From positions 1-38,006 of IMG/VR virus record IMGVR_UViG_3300006876_000002: a DNA stretch of 38,006 nt; one strand, given 5' to 3'. This document shows, in pieces, positions 1 through 6,234 of this stretch. The stretch comes from a virus. Each line of letters opens with the position of its first letter. Within the stretch, counting starts at the first letter, position 1. Below the pieces are notes generated by a model. It saw only the letters and a list, made by a program, of their open reading frames with translations, was not told the DNA's origin and made no database searches. Both the position numbers and the translations under genes were made by a program.

Positions 1-186
1 GTGACAGCGTGGTCGCTCGGCCGCTCGCGACGAATTCCCGACCAAGTCGGTCGGGTTTGTGGGGTAGGGGGTATGCCACCTACCGCAGCACCTGCCTACT
101 ACGCAGCTGCTGTGTCGCAGCGCTGTGAGCAGGGCTTATGCCCCATCATCGCAGGTGGAGAGAGTGCGAGTGATGTGGATACCCCA

Positions 187-232
187 GGGGGGTAGGGGGA
201 TGGGGGTCGGGGGGGATGTAGGGGGGTGGGGG
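187..232. other. G-quadruplex-like G-run tract
   Basis: Six runs of 5 to 7 guanines lie on the + strand (187-192, 195-199, 202-206, 209-215, 221-226, 228-232), separated by 1 to 5 nt. This is more than the four runs needed for an intramolecular G-quadruplex. No convincing gene covers it. It lies just left of an AT-rich stretch and a DnaA box, so a role at an origin or as a barrier to transcription or replication is plausible. That role is inference; the G-run pattern is directly visible. Confidence 0.7.
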
Positions 233-245
233 CGGCGCGCGTGCG

Positions 246-297
246 TATATATAATTCTTAGTTAGCCGATGTGTGTTATTGGATTGGGTTATCCACA
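246..297. other. candidate replication origin: AT-rich stretch plus DnaA box
   Basis: An AT-rich segment at 246-265, rare in this GC-rich genome, is followed by a perfect DnaA-box consensus TTATCCACA at 289-297. I saw no second box nearby. The genome encodes a primase and a DnaB-like helicase but no DNA polymerase or initiator that I recognise, so host DnaA loading is plausible. Sampled base composition supports an origin here: 601-660 has 27 G and 4 C, whereas 37561-37620 has 17 G and 25 C although it codes rightward. The origin is an inference from these three facts. Confidence 0.45.
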
Positions 298-305
298 GGT
301 TATGG

Positions 306-491
306 TTAGAACGCCCGTGGACTGTCGAAGTTTAAGAAGTGTACTTCGGGGACGTTGTTTTCTGAGTCGAGCCAGTAGGCGACTCTGGCCCCTAGTTCTG
401 CGGCGTCCATTAGGACATTGTGGAAGCCGTTGCTGCGGAAGGCTCGGCAGGGGTGGCGTTCTTCGAGGATGTCTTCGTAGGGGTCGGTCAT
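306..491 (-). CDS. small hypothetical protein, 61 aa
   Basis: I do not recognise the family. The protein is acidic and soluble-looking, begins MTDPYEDILEERHPCRAF and has no membrane segment or clear motif. Its ATG overlaps the stop of the upstream leftward gene by 4 nt (ATGA type), which is the best support that it is real. It is the last gene of the leftward cluster 1342 to 306 and ends 9 nt from the DnaA box. The + strand here is very G/T-rich, so this gene uses mainly A- and C-rich codons. Function unknown. Confidence 0.65.
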   Translation of the reverse strand: MTDPYEDILEERHPCRAFRSNGFHNVLMDAAELGARVAYWLDSENNVPEVHFLNFDSPRAF

Positions 492-703
492 GGGGTTTTG
501 GGTTGGAAGCCTTCGCTTCTGATGATGATGTGGAGGCCGTCGGGTTTGTTGTGGAGGAATCCTTTGCGGCCTGCTAGGCGGAGGATGGCGTGTAGGGGGA
601 GCCAGATGGGGGTGGTGGCTATGATGATTGTGATGAAGAGGATGAGTAGGAGGACTTTGGCGGTGGGGTTGTGTATTTGGCGGTTTTGGAGGGTGACTCG
701 CAT
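488..703 (-). CDS. small membrane protein, 71 aa
   Basis: A hydrophobic segment rich in Leu, Ile and Val spans about residues 17 to 40 and is preceded by Arg and Lys residues, which predicts one or two membrane passes with a cytoplasmic N-terminus. The C-terminal part is basic and soluble. It overlaps the next gene by 4 nt, so the two are probably translationally coupled. I do not recognise a family. It lies in an early-side cluster of small genes, where phages often keep host-modifying proteins, but that role is only inference. Confidence 0.65.
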   Translation of the reverse strand: MRVTLQNRQIHNPTAKVLLLILFITIIIATTPIWLPLHAILRLAGRKGFLHNKPDGLHIIIRSEGFQPKTP

Positions 704-725
704 TGGGGTTACCAGACTCTGTTAG

Positions 726-965
726 TCATTTGATCTGTGCTGGGCGTTGGCACCAGTGGCAGTCTTGTTCGGGCCAGTGGGAGCAGTGGTCGCAGGGGGC
801 GGGTCGGGGGACGATGGCTACGTCTTGTCCTTTGGCGTGTAGGTTGGTGATGATGAGGAATGCGAGGTGGGGGGCTTGCCAGGTGTGTTTTTTTAGGACG
901 TCTACGAGGTCGTTGTAGGCGGGGTGGGTTTCCCACCATCGGCCCATTTGGGGTAGGTCTGCCAT
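726..965 (-). CDS. small zinc-ribbon-like protein, 79 aa
   Basis: The C-terminal third carries two CxxC pairs (CDHC and CHWC, about residues 57 to 72) with an intervening His, which predicts a zinc ribbon. The N-terminal part is a soluble helical region. The ATG overlaps the stop of the upstream gene by one base (TGATG), so the start is well supported. Such mini zinc ribbons in phages often bind host proteins or nucleic acid, but the target here is unknown. It could equally be a structural Cys-rich accessory. Confidence 0.7.
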   Translation of the reverse strand: MADLPQMGRWWETHPAYNDLVDVLKKHTWQAPHLAFLIITNLHAKGQDVAIVPRPAPCDHCSHWPEQDCHWCQRPAQIK

Positions 966-1342
966 CAGTTGTTCATCATGTGGGTAGTGACTTCGACTAG
1001 TGCTCTGTGTCCTTCGATGGCTTCGGCTTCGGTGCCGTACTGCTGGGTTTCACCGTTGAGGGGGCCACCGAAGACGCAGCTTTCAAACAGGGCTATGGGT
1101 GGGCCTTCACGGTTGAAGACTGCGCTGGTGGCTTCCATATCGATGCCGAACCAGATGGTTGATACTCGGATGTCGCCGATGTAGTCGTTAGCTACAAAGT
1201 GGTAGTTCTCGTCGCGGTGTAGGTTGGCGTACGTCCAGAGGTCGATGCGTTGGCCTTGGCGGTTGTAGTAGGCGGTGCCGTCTGCGGGGCGGTGGGCGCC
1301 TAGTGGTTCGTCTAGGGGTTTGGGTGTGTAGGGCTCGGTCAT
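965..1342 (-). CDS. conserved-type actinophage hypothetical protein, 125 aa
   Basis: The central part (WTYANLHRDENYHF, then DYIGDIRVSTIWFGIDM) followed by FESCVFGGPLNG and a YGTEAEAIEGH tail resembles a small protein I recall from many actinobacteriophages, with no established function. It is soluble, without membrane segments. It is first in a leftward four-gene cluster with 1 to 4 nt junctions, and its promoter must lie in the 130-nt gap shared with the divergent gene at 1475. Family recognition is from memory and not from a search. Confidence 0.75.
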   Translation of the reverse strand: MTEPYTPKPLDEPLGAHRPADGTAYYNRQGQRIDLWTYANLHRDENYHFVANDYIGDIRVSTIWFGIDMEATSAVFNREGPPIALFESCVFGGPLNGETQQYGTEAEAIEGHRALVEVTTHMMNN

Positions 1343-1474
1343 GAGGGTCGCGAGGCTATCAGCACGGTTCGTTGCAGGTTGGTGACGGGGCGTGACCTAC
1401 TGGGGGTAGGCGGGTAGCTTGCCCCGCTTCGGGCGGTGCGGGCGGTTTGTATCCCCAACGATGGAGAAGGACTA

Positions 1475-1795
1475 GTGGAACGTCCTGTGGAAGGGCACGA
1501 CTTCCGTGTCGAGGACGACCTAGTGCAGATGCTGCGCCGGCTGACGTGTGTTCGTTGCTGGGCGTCGTGTCTGTTCCCGTTGACGGTGTACGCCGAGGCG
1601 GAGACACGTCACTACGAGCTGGTGCATGTGTGTGTCCGTGTGGCGCTCCCGTGGACGGGAGGCACCGAGGAGCTGACCGAGTTCCTCAGTGGCGTTGTGA
1701 GGCATCTGAGGGGGGTTTCACGGCACGCCAGACGTGATGTTGGGGTGCGTGGTCAGGTGGCGTCGTTGATCCGAGCGGCTCATAGTTTGTTCTGA
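1475..1795 (+). CDS. hypothetical protein, 106 aa, divergent from the left cluster
   Basis: A GTG start at 1475 is chosen because a strong ribosome-binding site (GGAGAAGGA) ends 3 nt before it; a GTG at 1436 in the same frame would add 13 residues but lacks such a site. The protein has a Cys cluster, CVRCWASC, near residue 26, which could be metal-binding or structural, and an Arg-rich C-terminal helix. Third codon positions look like coding sequence. It is the only rightward gene in the first 3 kb, transcribed away from the cluster at 1342, and ends 8 nt before a strong hairpin. I do not recognise it; a small regulator is possible. Confidence 0.55.
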   Translation: MERPVEGHDFRVEDDLVQMLRRLTCVRCWASCLFPLTVYAEAETRHYELVHVCVRVALPWTGGTEELTEFLSGVVRHLRGVSRHARRDVGVRGQVASLIRAAHSLF

Positions 1796-1802
1796 GACGC
1801 GC

Positions 1803-1855
1803 CGAACCCCCGCCCAGGGGGGAGGGCCACATGTGGTCCATAGGGCGGGGGTTCG
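1803..1855. terminator. 13-bp stem hairpin, likely terminator
   Basis: CGAACCCCCGCCC at 1803-1815 is exactly complementary to 1843-1855. The 27-nt loop contains a further palindrome around CCACATGTGG. There is no T-tract, as is common for actinobacterial terminators. It follows the rightward gene ending at 1795. Confidence 0.75.
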
Positions 1856-1949
1856 ACACGCTTGCGCTATACGGCCCAGTTCTCTCTATCGACTGCTCAT
1901 GACGACCGAGGGTTTGCTGGACCTATGTTGGTGTTTGCGACGGTGGGTG

Positions 1950-1992
1950 TCCCCCACCCGCCAGGACAGGATTGACCAAAGCGGGTGGGGGA
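1950..1992. terminator. 12-bp stem hairpin, likely terminator of the lipoprotein gene
   Basis: TCCCCCACCCGC at 1950-1961 pairs perfectly with 1981-1992 across a 19-nt loop. It lies between the rightward gene ending at 1795 and the leftward lipoprotein gene ending at 2106, so the two hairpins of 1803-1992 can insulate converging transcription. The rest of 1856-2105 shows no gene that I can support. Confidence 0.6.
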
Positions 1993-2105
1993 TCCCGTCC
2001 CCGTCGCGTGCCCCATGTGGGTGGAGCTGCCCGACGTGAACATTGACCGCCGCTTTGAGTGACCGAAGCCACGAAGGTCGCTGCTCACGTCGAGCAAGGG
2101 AGACA

Positions 2106-2528
2106 CTACTGAGCGTGGTCGGGCGAGTCAAGCACCCCCTCGGGAACGGGCGGAAGTTCCTGCGGCCAGAGATCGACGGGGCACTCCGCCGTGACCGTGA
2201 GCAGGGTGTCTTCGAACGGCTCGCCGTTCTCGAGCTTCTGGGCCAGCTGGTGGGCTGCGTCACCGAGAGCAGTCCCCTCGGACATGAGGGACAGGTCGAA
2301 GGCGTAGGCGGCGGCCGACTGCGGCTGGTTGTGGTAGATCGCCTCGTAGATCGGCGGGACCAGCTCGCAAGCCTCGTAGGTCGCTTGCAGCGCGGCCAGC
2401 TCGGCGTCGTCGGGCGACAAGGTTGTGCTGGTGGTCCCAGCAGGAGCCGTCACGTTCAACTCGCGGTCGTTGCCGCAAGCCAACAGGGATAGGACGAGCC
2501 CGCCAATCACTGCTGTTGTTCTGAGCAT
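2106..2528 (-). CDS. predicted lipoprotein, 140 aa (lysogenic-conversion candidate)
   Basis: The N-terminus is a lipoprotein signal: Arg after the first two residues, a hydrophobic core to residue 16, and a lipobox LLAC with Cys at residue 18. It is followed by a Thr/Ser/Pro linker (TAPAGTTSTTLSPDD), then a helical domain with Cys residues at about 54 and 115. The mature protein should sit on the outer face of the cell membrane. Phage lipoproteins are known in superinfection exclusion, so that is a reasonable guess. It stands alone, leftward, behind a palindrome-rich upstream region (2552-2688), which suggests expression separate from the virion genes, perhaps in the lysogen. The Thr/Ser linker style fits actinobacteria. 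Confidence 0.75.
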   Translation of the reverse strand: MLRTTAVIGGLVLSLLACGNDRELNVTAPAGTTSTTLSPDDAELAALQATYEACELVPPIYEAIYHNQPQSAAAYAFDLSLMSEGTALGDAAHQLAQKLENGEPFEDTLLTVTAECPVDLWPQELPPVPEGVLDSPDHAQ

Positions 2529-2551
2529 CAGGGCAAGCTAACAGCCGCACG

Positions 2552-2688
2552 GGGTCGCCTGGGCGACCCGCCCGCCGGCTGCGTGTACCCCACCCCCACA
2601 GGTGGGGTACCAGCTTCCCCCTGCTCGTTCGGGAACGTCCGTTGTCCGTTCCCTCACTCGCGTCCCCCTACATGTAAACGGTAACCGT
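2552..2688. promoter_or_regulatory. palindrome-rich control region
   Basis: Four inverted repeats lie in the gap upstream of the lipoprotein gene: GGGTCGCC/GGCGACCC (2552-2569, 2-nt loop), GTACCCCACC/GGTGGGGTAC (2585-2610, 6-nt loop), GGGAACG/CGTTCCC (2631-2653) and the near-perfect 11-mer ACGGTAACCGT (2678-2688). The first two could be terminators of the leftward mini-operon ending at 2717; the last two look like operators. No protein-coding reading is convincing here. Binding proteins are unknown. Confidence 0.5.
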
Positions 2689-2716
2689 CCACCCACTACC
2701 GACCTGCCCTGATGTC

Positions 2717-2872
2717 CTATTCTTCCTGGTCGTCCCCCTTTGTTACAGTTTCGTTACGATCGTGGTGGGCGTTGAACGCGTATACCACCAACGTCGCACA
2801 GGACATCGTTAGGACGACGATGGTTGCGCCCATGCTGATCATGGGGGCGATGAGTTCATCGCAAGCGATCAT
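2717..2872 (-). CDS. small single-TM protein, 51 aa
   Basis: The protein begins MIACDELIAPMISMGATIVV and has one hydrophobic segment at about residues 9 to 33, followed by a charged tail ending in DDQEE. The ATG overlaps the stop of the upstream gene by 4 nt (ATGA), which argues strongly that this short frame is translated and coupled. It forms a two-gene leftward unit of membrane proteins divergent from the terminase genes. Function is unknown; the membrane location and position outside the virion operon suit a host-interaction role. Confidence 0.6.
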   Translation of the reverse strand: MIACDELIAPMISMGATIVVLTMSCATLVVYAFNAHHDRNETVTKGDDQEE

Positions 2873-3090
2873 ACCTTCGGCCCGTCCCCGAGTAGTCGCT
2901 GCAACTTTTCTTTGCGGTCAACAGCTCTGGCATCAATGTCAGAAAAGACGTAACCCAGCAGGCCAGCAAAGGCCAAGCCGTACCAGAGCGGTGCGCCCGC
3001 CAGAAAGTTGGCAACGCAAGCAATGACGATGGCGGCCGCTAGGCGCAGCACGCTCCGCCACCCGTCGCAGAACATTTGATTCAGGCTCAT
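2869..3090 (-). CDS. small membrane protein, 73 aa
   Basis: The start at 3090 (MSLNQMFCDGW) is chosen because an upstream GTG-type extension would run into the divergent terminase gene. Two hydrophobic stretches, about residues 13 to 28 and 30 to 45 with a short turn, predict a hairpin through the membrane, followed by a basic cytoplasmic tail (RAVDRKEKLQRLLGD). It is divergent from the small terminase with only 28 nt between start codons. I do not recognise the family. Confidence 0.6.
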   Translation of the reverse strand: MSLNQMFCDGWRSVLRLAAAIVIACVANFLAGAPLWYGLAFAGLLGYVFSDIDARAVDRKEKLQRLLGDGPKV

Positions 3091-3094
3091 GGGG

Positions 3095-3121
3095 TGGACA
3101 GTGTAGCTCAGTTGGTAGATG
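3095..3121 (+). promoter_or_regulatory. bipartite late-promoter-like element, site A
   Basis: TGGACA (3095-3100), 14 nt, then GTAGATG (3115-3121). The same arrangement precedes three other rightward gene blocks (6235, 9751, 15845). If GTAGATG holds the -10 element, the transcript would begin near 3128 and small terminase translation would begin at the ATG at 3182 instead of 3119. Confidence 0.5.
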
Positions 3122-3568
3122 CAACTACGCAACACAGGCCCCGAAACCCGTTGGCGCAAAGACGACTCAGGGCAACTCGTCATGCCCGACGCCCAATCCG
3201 ACTACCTCGACTGGCTCATCACCGACGACAAGATGCCAGACACCGAGGCCGAATGGTGCCGCCTCCACGGAGTAGCGCGAGACACCGTCCGCAAATGGCG
3301 ACAAGACCGACGCTTCAAAGAAGCATGGGAACGGCGCAGCGTCGAAAAGCACATCTCCCCCGACCGCCTACACAAAGTCATCGATGTCCTTTATCACTCA
3401 GCAGTCGGCACCGGCGACGTTGCTGCGGCTAAGCAGTATCTGCTTCACACGGAGAAGTACATGCCGCCGCGTGAGGTTAGGCGGGACGCGTCGGTTGCGC
3501 ATCTGACTGATGCGGAGCTGGTGGCCGAGGTCGAGGGCATCCTTGCCGCAGGGTTCGGTCGCACGTGA
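3119..3568 (+). CDS. terS: terminase small subunit
   Basis: This subunit recognises phage DNA and recruits the large terminase. The protein is 149 aa from the ATG at 3119; an in-frame ATG at 3182 gives 128 aa. A helix-turn-helix typical of small terminases lies near residues 40 to 65 (TEAEWCRLHGVARDTVRKW), followed by helical oligomerisation and a C-terminal large-subunit-binding part. Order (terS then terL, with a GTGA overlap) supports the call. Codon use is uneven: up to about 3410 it prefers A- and C-ending codons (aaa, gaa, cac), then changes to the G/T-rich style of the late genes, a sign of mosaic recombination inside the gene. The ribosome-binding site for 3119 is poor. Confidence 0.8.
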   Translation: MQLRNTGPETRWRKDDSGQLVMPDAQSDYLDWLITDDKMPDTEAEWCRLHGVARDTVRKWRQDRRFKEAWERRSVEKHISPDRLHKVIDVLYHSAVGTGDVAAAKQYLLHTEKYMPPREVRRDASVAHLTDAELVAEVEGILAAGFGRT

Positions 3569-4746
3569 GCGCCCCCGAGGACGCCACCCTCAGCGGGCAG
3601 GGGGCTGGTCGTCCTGCTGACCAGTGCGTTCCCCCGTCTTCGGGTGGCGCCCCTCAGGGCGGCGATTTGGTGGAAGCCCCCCCGCCCCCGTCAAGCAGGC
3701 TGCGGGAGGGCCTCCGAGACGAGAGCGTAGCACCGCTCTCGGGTACTAGTGGGGGGCGGGGGGTTACAGCCGGCTCGGCCGACGGCGGCGGTGCCCCCGC
3801 CCCCATGACGGACCCCCAGGCCCCGTCTGCGACCAGGGCGTCTGCGTCGGCTACAGAACGTAGCACCGTCTCAGGGGACCGTGCACGCCTGGAGGAGCTG
3901 CGGGCCGAAGCACTGTGGCGGTGGTACGCCCGCGATGAGGTGGCGTTCCTTGAGCGGGAGTGGTCGATCGCCACGCCCTCAACGGGCAGGCAGCTCTTTA
4001 CCCTCAGGGATGCTCAGCGCTACGCGCTTAACCACTTCAACACGCACCGTTATTCCCTGACGCTTAAGGCTAGGCAGATTGGGTGGTCAACGCTGGTTGC
4101 TGCCCACGCGTTCCATTCGGCGTTCTTCGGTGAAGCCAGGGAGATCATCTTTCTCTCTCGTGGTGAGCGTGAAGCTACGCAGTTGATGACGAAGGTGAAG
4201 TATGGGTACAAGCATCTCCCCCAGTGGTTGCTCGATAAAGGGCCGAAGATTAGAGCTGACCACCAGCAAAGAATGCTTTTCGACAACGGGTCGAGCATTG
4301 TATCTATGCCTTCCGCCAGTGATCCTGCCCGAGGTTCCACGGCGTGGCTGGTGGTGGTGGATGAATGGGCGTTCTTACCCAATGCCGAAGAGGCGTGGGC
4401 GTCTATCGAGCCTGTTGCGGACATCGGGGGACGCATCATCGGTCTGAGTACCGCTAACGGTTCGGGTAACTTCTTCCATCAGCTGTGGGTGGATGCTGAG
4501 ACGGGCAACAACAACTTTGCCACGATGTTCTTTCCGTGGTCAGCTAACGAGGATCGTGACGCCGACTGGTATGAGGCTAAGCGCTCGTCTATGTCGGATT
4601 GGCAGCTGTGGCAGGAGTACCCGACGAATAGCGATGAGGCGTTCGTGCGGTCGGGTAGGCCCTACTTTGACCTAAGCACGATTCAGCGTAGGTCGGCTGA
4701 GGTCAAGCAGCCGAAGCTGGGACACCTGGTGGACGTTCCGACCTAA
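3565..4746 (+). CDS. terL: terminase large subunit, ATPase half
   Basis: This 393-aa protein is the ATP-driven motor half of terminase. The Walker A motif KARQIGWST is at about 168-176, Walker B LVVVDEW at 262-268 with the catalytic Glu, and the coupling motif STANG at 295-299. It ends at residue 393, just after the hinge, without the nuclease fold; the RuvC-like nuclease is encoded 312 nt downstream in the same reading frame. The first roughly 100 residues are a Pro/Gly/Ser-rich low-complexity region unusual for terminases; a start at the ATG at 3805 would remove most of it, while the GTG at 3565 overlaps the terS stop by 4 nt. See the separate entry on the split. Confidence 0.85.
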   Translation: MSAPEDATLSGQGAGRPADQCVPPSSGGAPQGGDLVEAPPPPSSRLREGLRDESVAPLSGTSGGRGVTAGSADGGGAPAPMTDPQAPSATRASASATERSTVSGDRARLEELRAEALWRWYARDEVAFLEREWSIATPSTGRQLFTLRDAQRYALNHFNTHRYSLTLKARQIGWSTLVAAHAFHSAFFGEAREIIFLSRGEREATQLMTKVKYGYKHLPQWLLDKGPKIRADHQQRMLFDNGSSIVSMPSASDPARGSTAWLVVVDEWAFLPNAEEAWASIEPVADIGGRIIGLSTANGSGNFFHQLWVDAETGNNNFATMFFPWSANEDRDADWYEAKRSSMSDWQLWQEYPTNSDEAFVRSGRPYFDLSTIQRRSAEVKQPKLGHLVDVPT

Positions 4747-4750
4747 GGGC

Positions 4751-4864
4751 ATGGAAACGCTTCTCGCACATACCGACGACACCATGATCCCTGGCGGGTT
4801 CTGGTGGGTCATCATTGTCCTTATCGCTGTTGTCATTCTGCTCAAGGTGCTGGACCGCATCTAG
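4751..4864 (+). CDS. 37-aa single-TM protein inside the terL split
   Basis: The frame begins METLLAHTDDTM and has one strong hydrophobic segment at about residues 14 to 34 ending in KVLDRI. It starts 4 nt after the stop of the terL ATPase half. Its TAG stop at 4862-4864 lies in the palindrome CTAG, whose other strand is the stop of the opposing 60-aa gene, so the two convergent genes share four bases. It is too small for recognition. The TM prediction and the neat fit suggest a real gene, but there is no experimental support. Confidence 0.5.
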   Translation: METLLAHTDDTMIPGGFWWVIIVLIAVVILLKVLDRI

Positions 4865-5043
4865 CGATAGCCCTCGTGCCGCAGCACGATCGCATCACGT
4901 CCGTGCCATTCGTGCTCTAGCAGAAAATCGATCCACGCTTGGTTATCGCCGTTGAAGCAGATGTCATGCGGGTGGCTATAGATGCGGATGTCAGGACCAT
5001 CTTCGCCACACTCATTGCATCGGACCGTCCAGTGAATACTCAT
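4861..5043 (-). CDS. 60-aa Cys/His-rich protein, antisense within terL split
   Basis: The protein has CNECG near the N-terminus (residues 9 to 13) and a downstream IYSHPHDIC block, giving three Cys and two His that could bind zinc. The C-terminal part is a short helix (WIDFLLEHEWHG). It resembles small Cys/His actinophage proteins seen from memory, but I assign no function. It runs leftward against the late operon, with its start 16 nt before the start of the terL nuclease half and its stop shared with the convergent 37-aa gene in CTAG. An independently transcribed accessory gene (moron) is the simplest reading. Confidence 0.6.
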   Translation of the reverse strand: MSIHWTVRCNECGEDGPDIRIYSHPHDICFNGDNQAWIDFLLEHEWHGRDAIVLRHEGYR

Positions 5044-5058
5044 GACAGGGCAGTATAG

Positions 5059-5766
5059 ATGATCCGCTTCGAAGCGAACGAGGGCGGTAAGTCGCCCGTG
5101 CAAATATGGGTACTCCCCGACGCGCAGCACAGGTACTGCATGGGCGCTGACGTCGCTGAGGGCCTGGACCACGGGGACTACAGCGACGCCAGCGTGCTTG
5201 ACGCTAACACTGGCGAGCTGGTCGCCAAGTGGCACGGCCATATCCCGCCTCGGGAGTTCGGCCATCAACTGGCGCTGCTCGGTCGCTTCTACAACAACGC
5301 TCTGATCGGGTGCGAGGCCAACAACCACGGGTTGTCGACCATCGACGCTTTGAGGGATTTGAAGTATCCGAGGCTGTACCGTCGCCGTTCGCTTGACTCG
5401 ACGTCGAAGAAGGCGACGCTCAAGTGGGGTTGGTACACGAACAAGCAGACCAAGCCTTTGATGATTGACGGTTTGGATCAGGCGCTCAGAGACGATGCAA
5501 TCATCGTGTATGACCGCAACACCTTCGGGGAACTGCGGACATACATCCGTGATGAGAAGGGCTATCTGCACGGCTCACCACACGACGACCGCGTGGTGAG
5601 CCTGGCTATTGCTGTGCAGATGTTGGACTACGTCAACTCAAGTGAGGTTGACGAGTTCCAGATCAAGGACGATCGTGGAACATTTGATTGGTGGTTGCGT
5701 CAGGCGAATGCGGCGGATGCGCCTGACATTCAGCCGATCGGCTACCACCAGCGACGCAACCTCTAG
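5059..5766 (+). CDS. terL: terminase large subunit, nuclease half
   Basis: This 235-aa protein has the RuvC/RNase H-like nuclease of large terminases, which cuts concatemeric DNA. Acidic residues expected for two-metal catalysis are visible: Asp31 in GADVAEG, Glu86 in GCEANNHG, and Asp176/177 in HDDRVVSLAIA near the end. It starts directly at the strand preceding the first catalytic Asp (PVQIWVLPDAQHRY), exactly where the ATPase half stops. A stop codon (TAG at 5056-5058) immediately precedes the ATG, so the halves cannot be one frame without splicing. The two halves most likely assemble as separate chains. Its stop is in a CTAG shared with the opposing gene. Confidence 0.85.
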   Translation: MIRFEANEGGKSPVQIWVLPDAQHRYCMGADVAEGLDHGDYSDASVLDANTGELVAKWHGHIPPREFGHQLALLGRFYNNALIGCEANNHGLSTIDALRDLKYPRLYRRRSLDSTSKKATLKWGWYTNKQTKPLMIDGLDQALRDDAIIVYDRNTFGELRTYIRDEKGYLHGSPHDDRVVSLAIAVQMLDYVNSSEVDEFQIKDDRGTFDWWLRQANAADAPDIQPIGYHQRRNL

Positions 5767-5921
5767 ATGTCGTCGGTTCCCGTTAACAGCAGGAAACCGC
5801 CCGCTAGCTCGATGCCGACGGCCAACGCCCAATGGGTCAGGTCGTTCCAGGCCAGGAACACGGCGGCGCCAATCAGCAGAGCGCCGAGTGAGCGGAGTCC
5901 GTAGGTCAGTGCTCGTCGCAT
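5763..5921 (-). CDS. 52-aa membrane protein, antisense in late operon
   Basis: The start at 5921 gives MRRALTYGLRSLGALL and two hydrophobic segments (about 9 to 25 and 31 to 48) separated by WNDLTH. The basic N-terminus predicts an N-in hairpin. The stop codon lies in CTAG 5763-5766, which also holds the TAG of the terL nuclease half on the other strand. It is the second case of a CTAG-shared stop in 1 kb. It is 13 nt downstream of another leftward gene, so the pair may be one transcript. Function unknown. Confidence 0.6.
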   Translation of the reverse strand: MRRALTYGLRSLGALLIGAAVFLAWNDLTHWALAVGIELAGGFLLLTGTDDI

Positions 5922-5934
5922 CGTGCGACTGTAC

Positions 5935-6207
5935 TCACGGTGGCGTGATCTTGTAGCCCATCTGCCGCAACGTCTGGACCGCGATGCCCCTGGTTTCGGG
6001 ATCGGCCACCAGGACTTCAACGTTCTCTTGGGCCTGTACCCGCAGCTGCCTGACGATGTCGTCCAGGCCATCGTGCGGGTGCATGATCCCTGGTTCGGGC
6101 AGGCCCCTGGCGGCGTTGGCGATGCGGTCCAGGTAGGCCAGCTGCTCGTCGAGGTCTTTCTCAGCCTTGACGAGAGCGTCGGACAGGATGGTCTTGCAGT
6201 TGGTCAT
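5935..6207 (-). CDS. hypothetical helical protein, 90 aa
   Basis: The protein is predicted to be mostly helical and acidic in its first two thirds (DALVKAEKDLDEQLAYLDRI), ending in a short domain with ETRGIAVQTLRQMGYKITPP. No membrane segment or catalytic motif is visible. It is the first gene of a leftward pair in the middle of the rightward virion operon, so it must be expressed from its own promoter near 6210-6250. I do not recognise it. Confidence 0.6.
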   Translation of the reverse strand: MTNCKTILSDALVKAEKDLDEQLAYLDRIANAARGLPEPGIMHPHDGLDDIVRQLRVQAQENVEVLVADPETRGIAVQTLRQMGYKITPP

Positions 6208-6234
6208 GGCCGGCGAGCATACCGACCCCGTAGG

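Noticed and set aside
1-195. Rightward 64-aa reading frame at the window start
   Set aside because: Residue composition is unconvincing, no ribosome-binding site can be seen and it runs into the G-run tract.
1886-2106. Leftward reading frames in the 1.9-2.1 kb gap
   Set aside because: Their sequences are Ser/Arg/Thr-rich without pattern and they span a strong hairpin; no ribosome-binding site.
3097-3140. tRNA gene beginning near 3097
   Set aside because: TAGCTCAGTTGGTAGA (3104-3119) equals a canonical tRNA D arm, but no matching D-stem closure, anticodon stem, T arm or acceptor partner follows, and the segment coincides with promoter-like site A. A relic or coincidence is more likely.
4747-5058. 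Group I intron in terL
   Set aside because: I could not find the conserved intron core or convincing P/Q/R/S pairing by eye, and the insert encodes two plausible mini-genes. It is not excluded; see the finding on the split.
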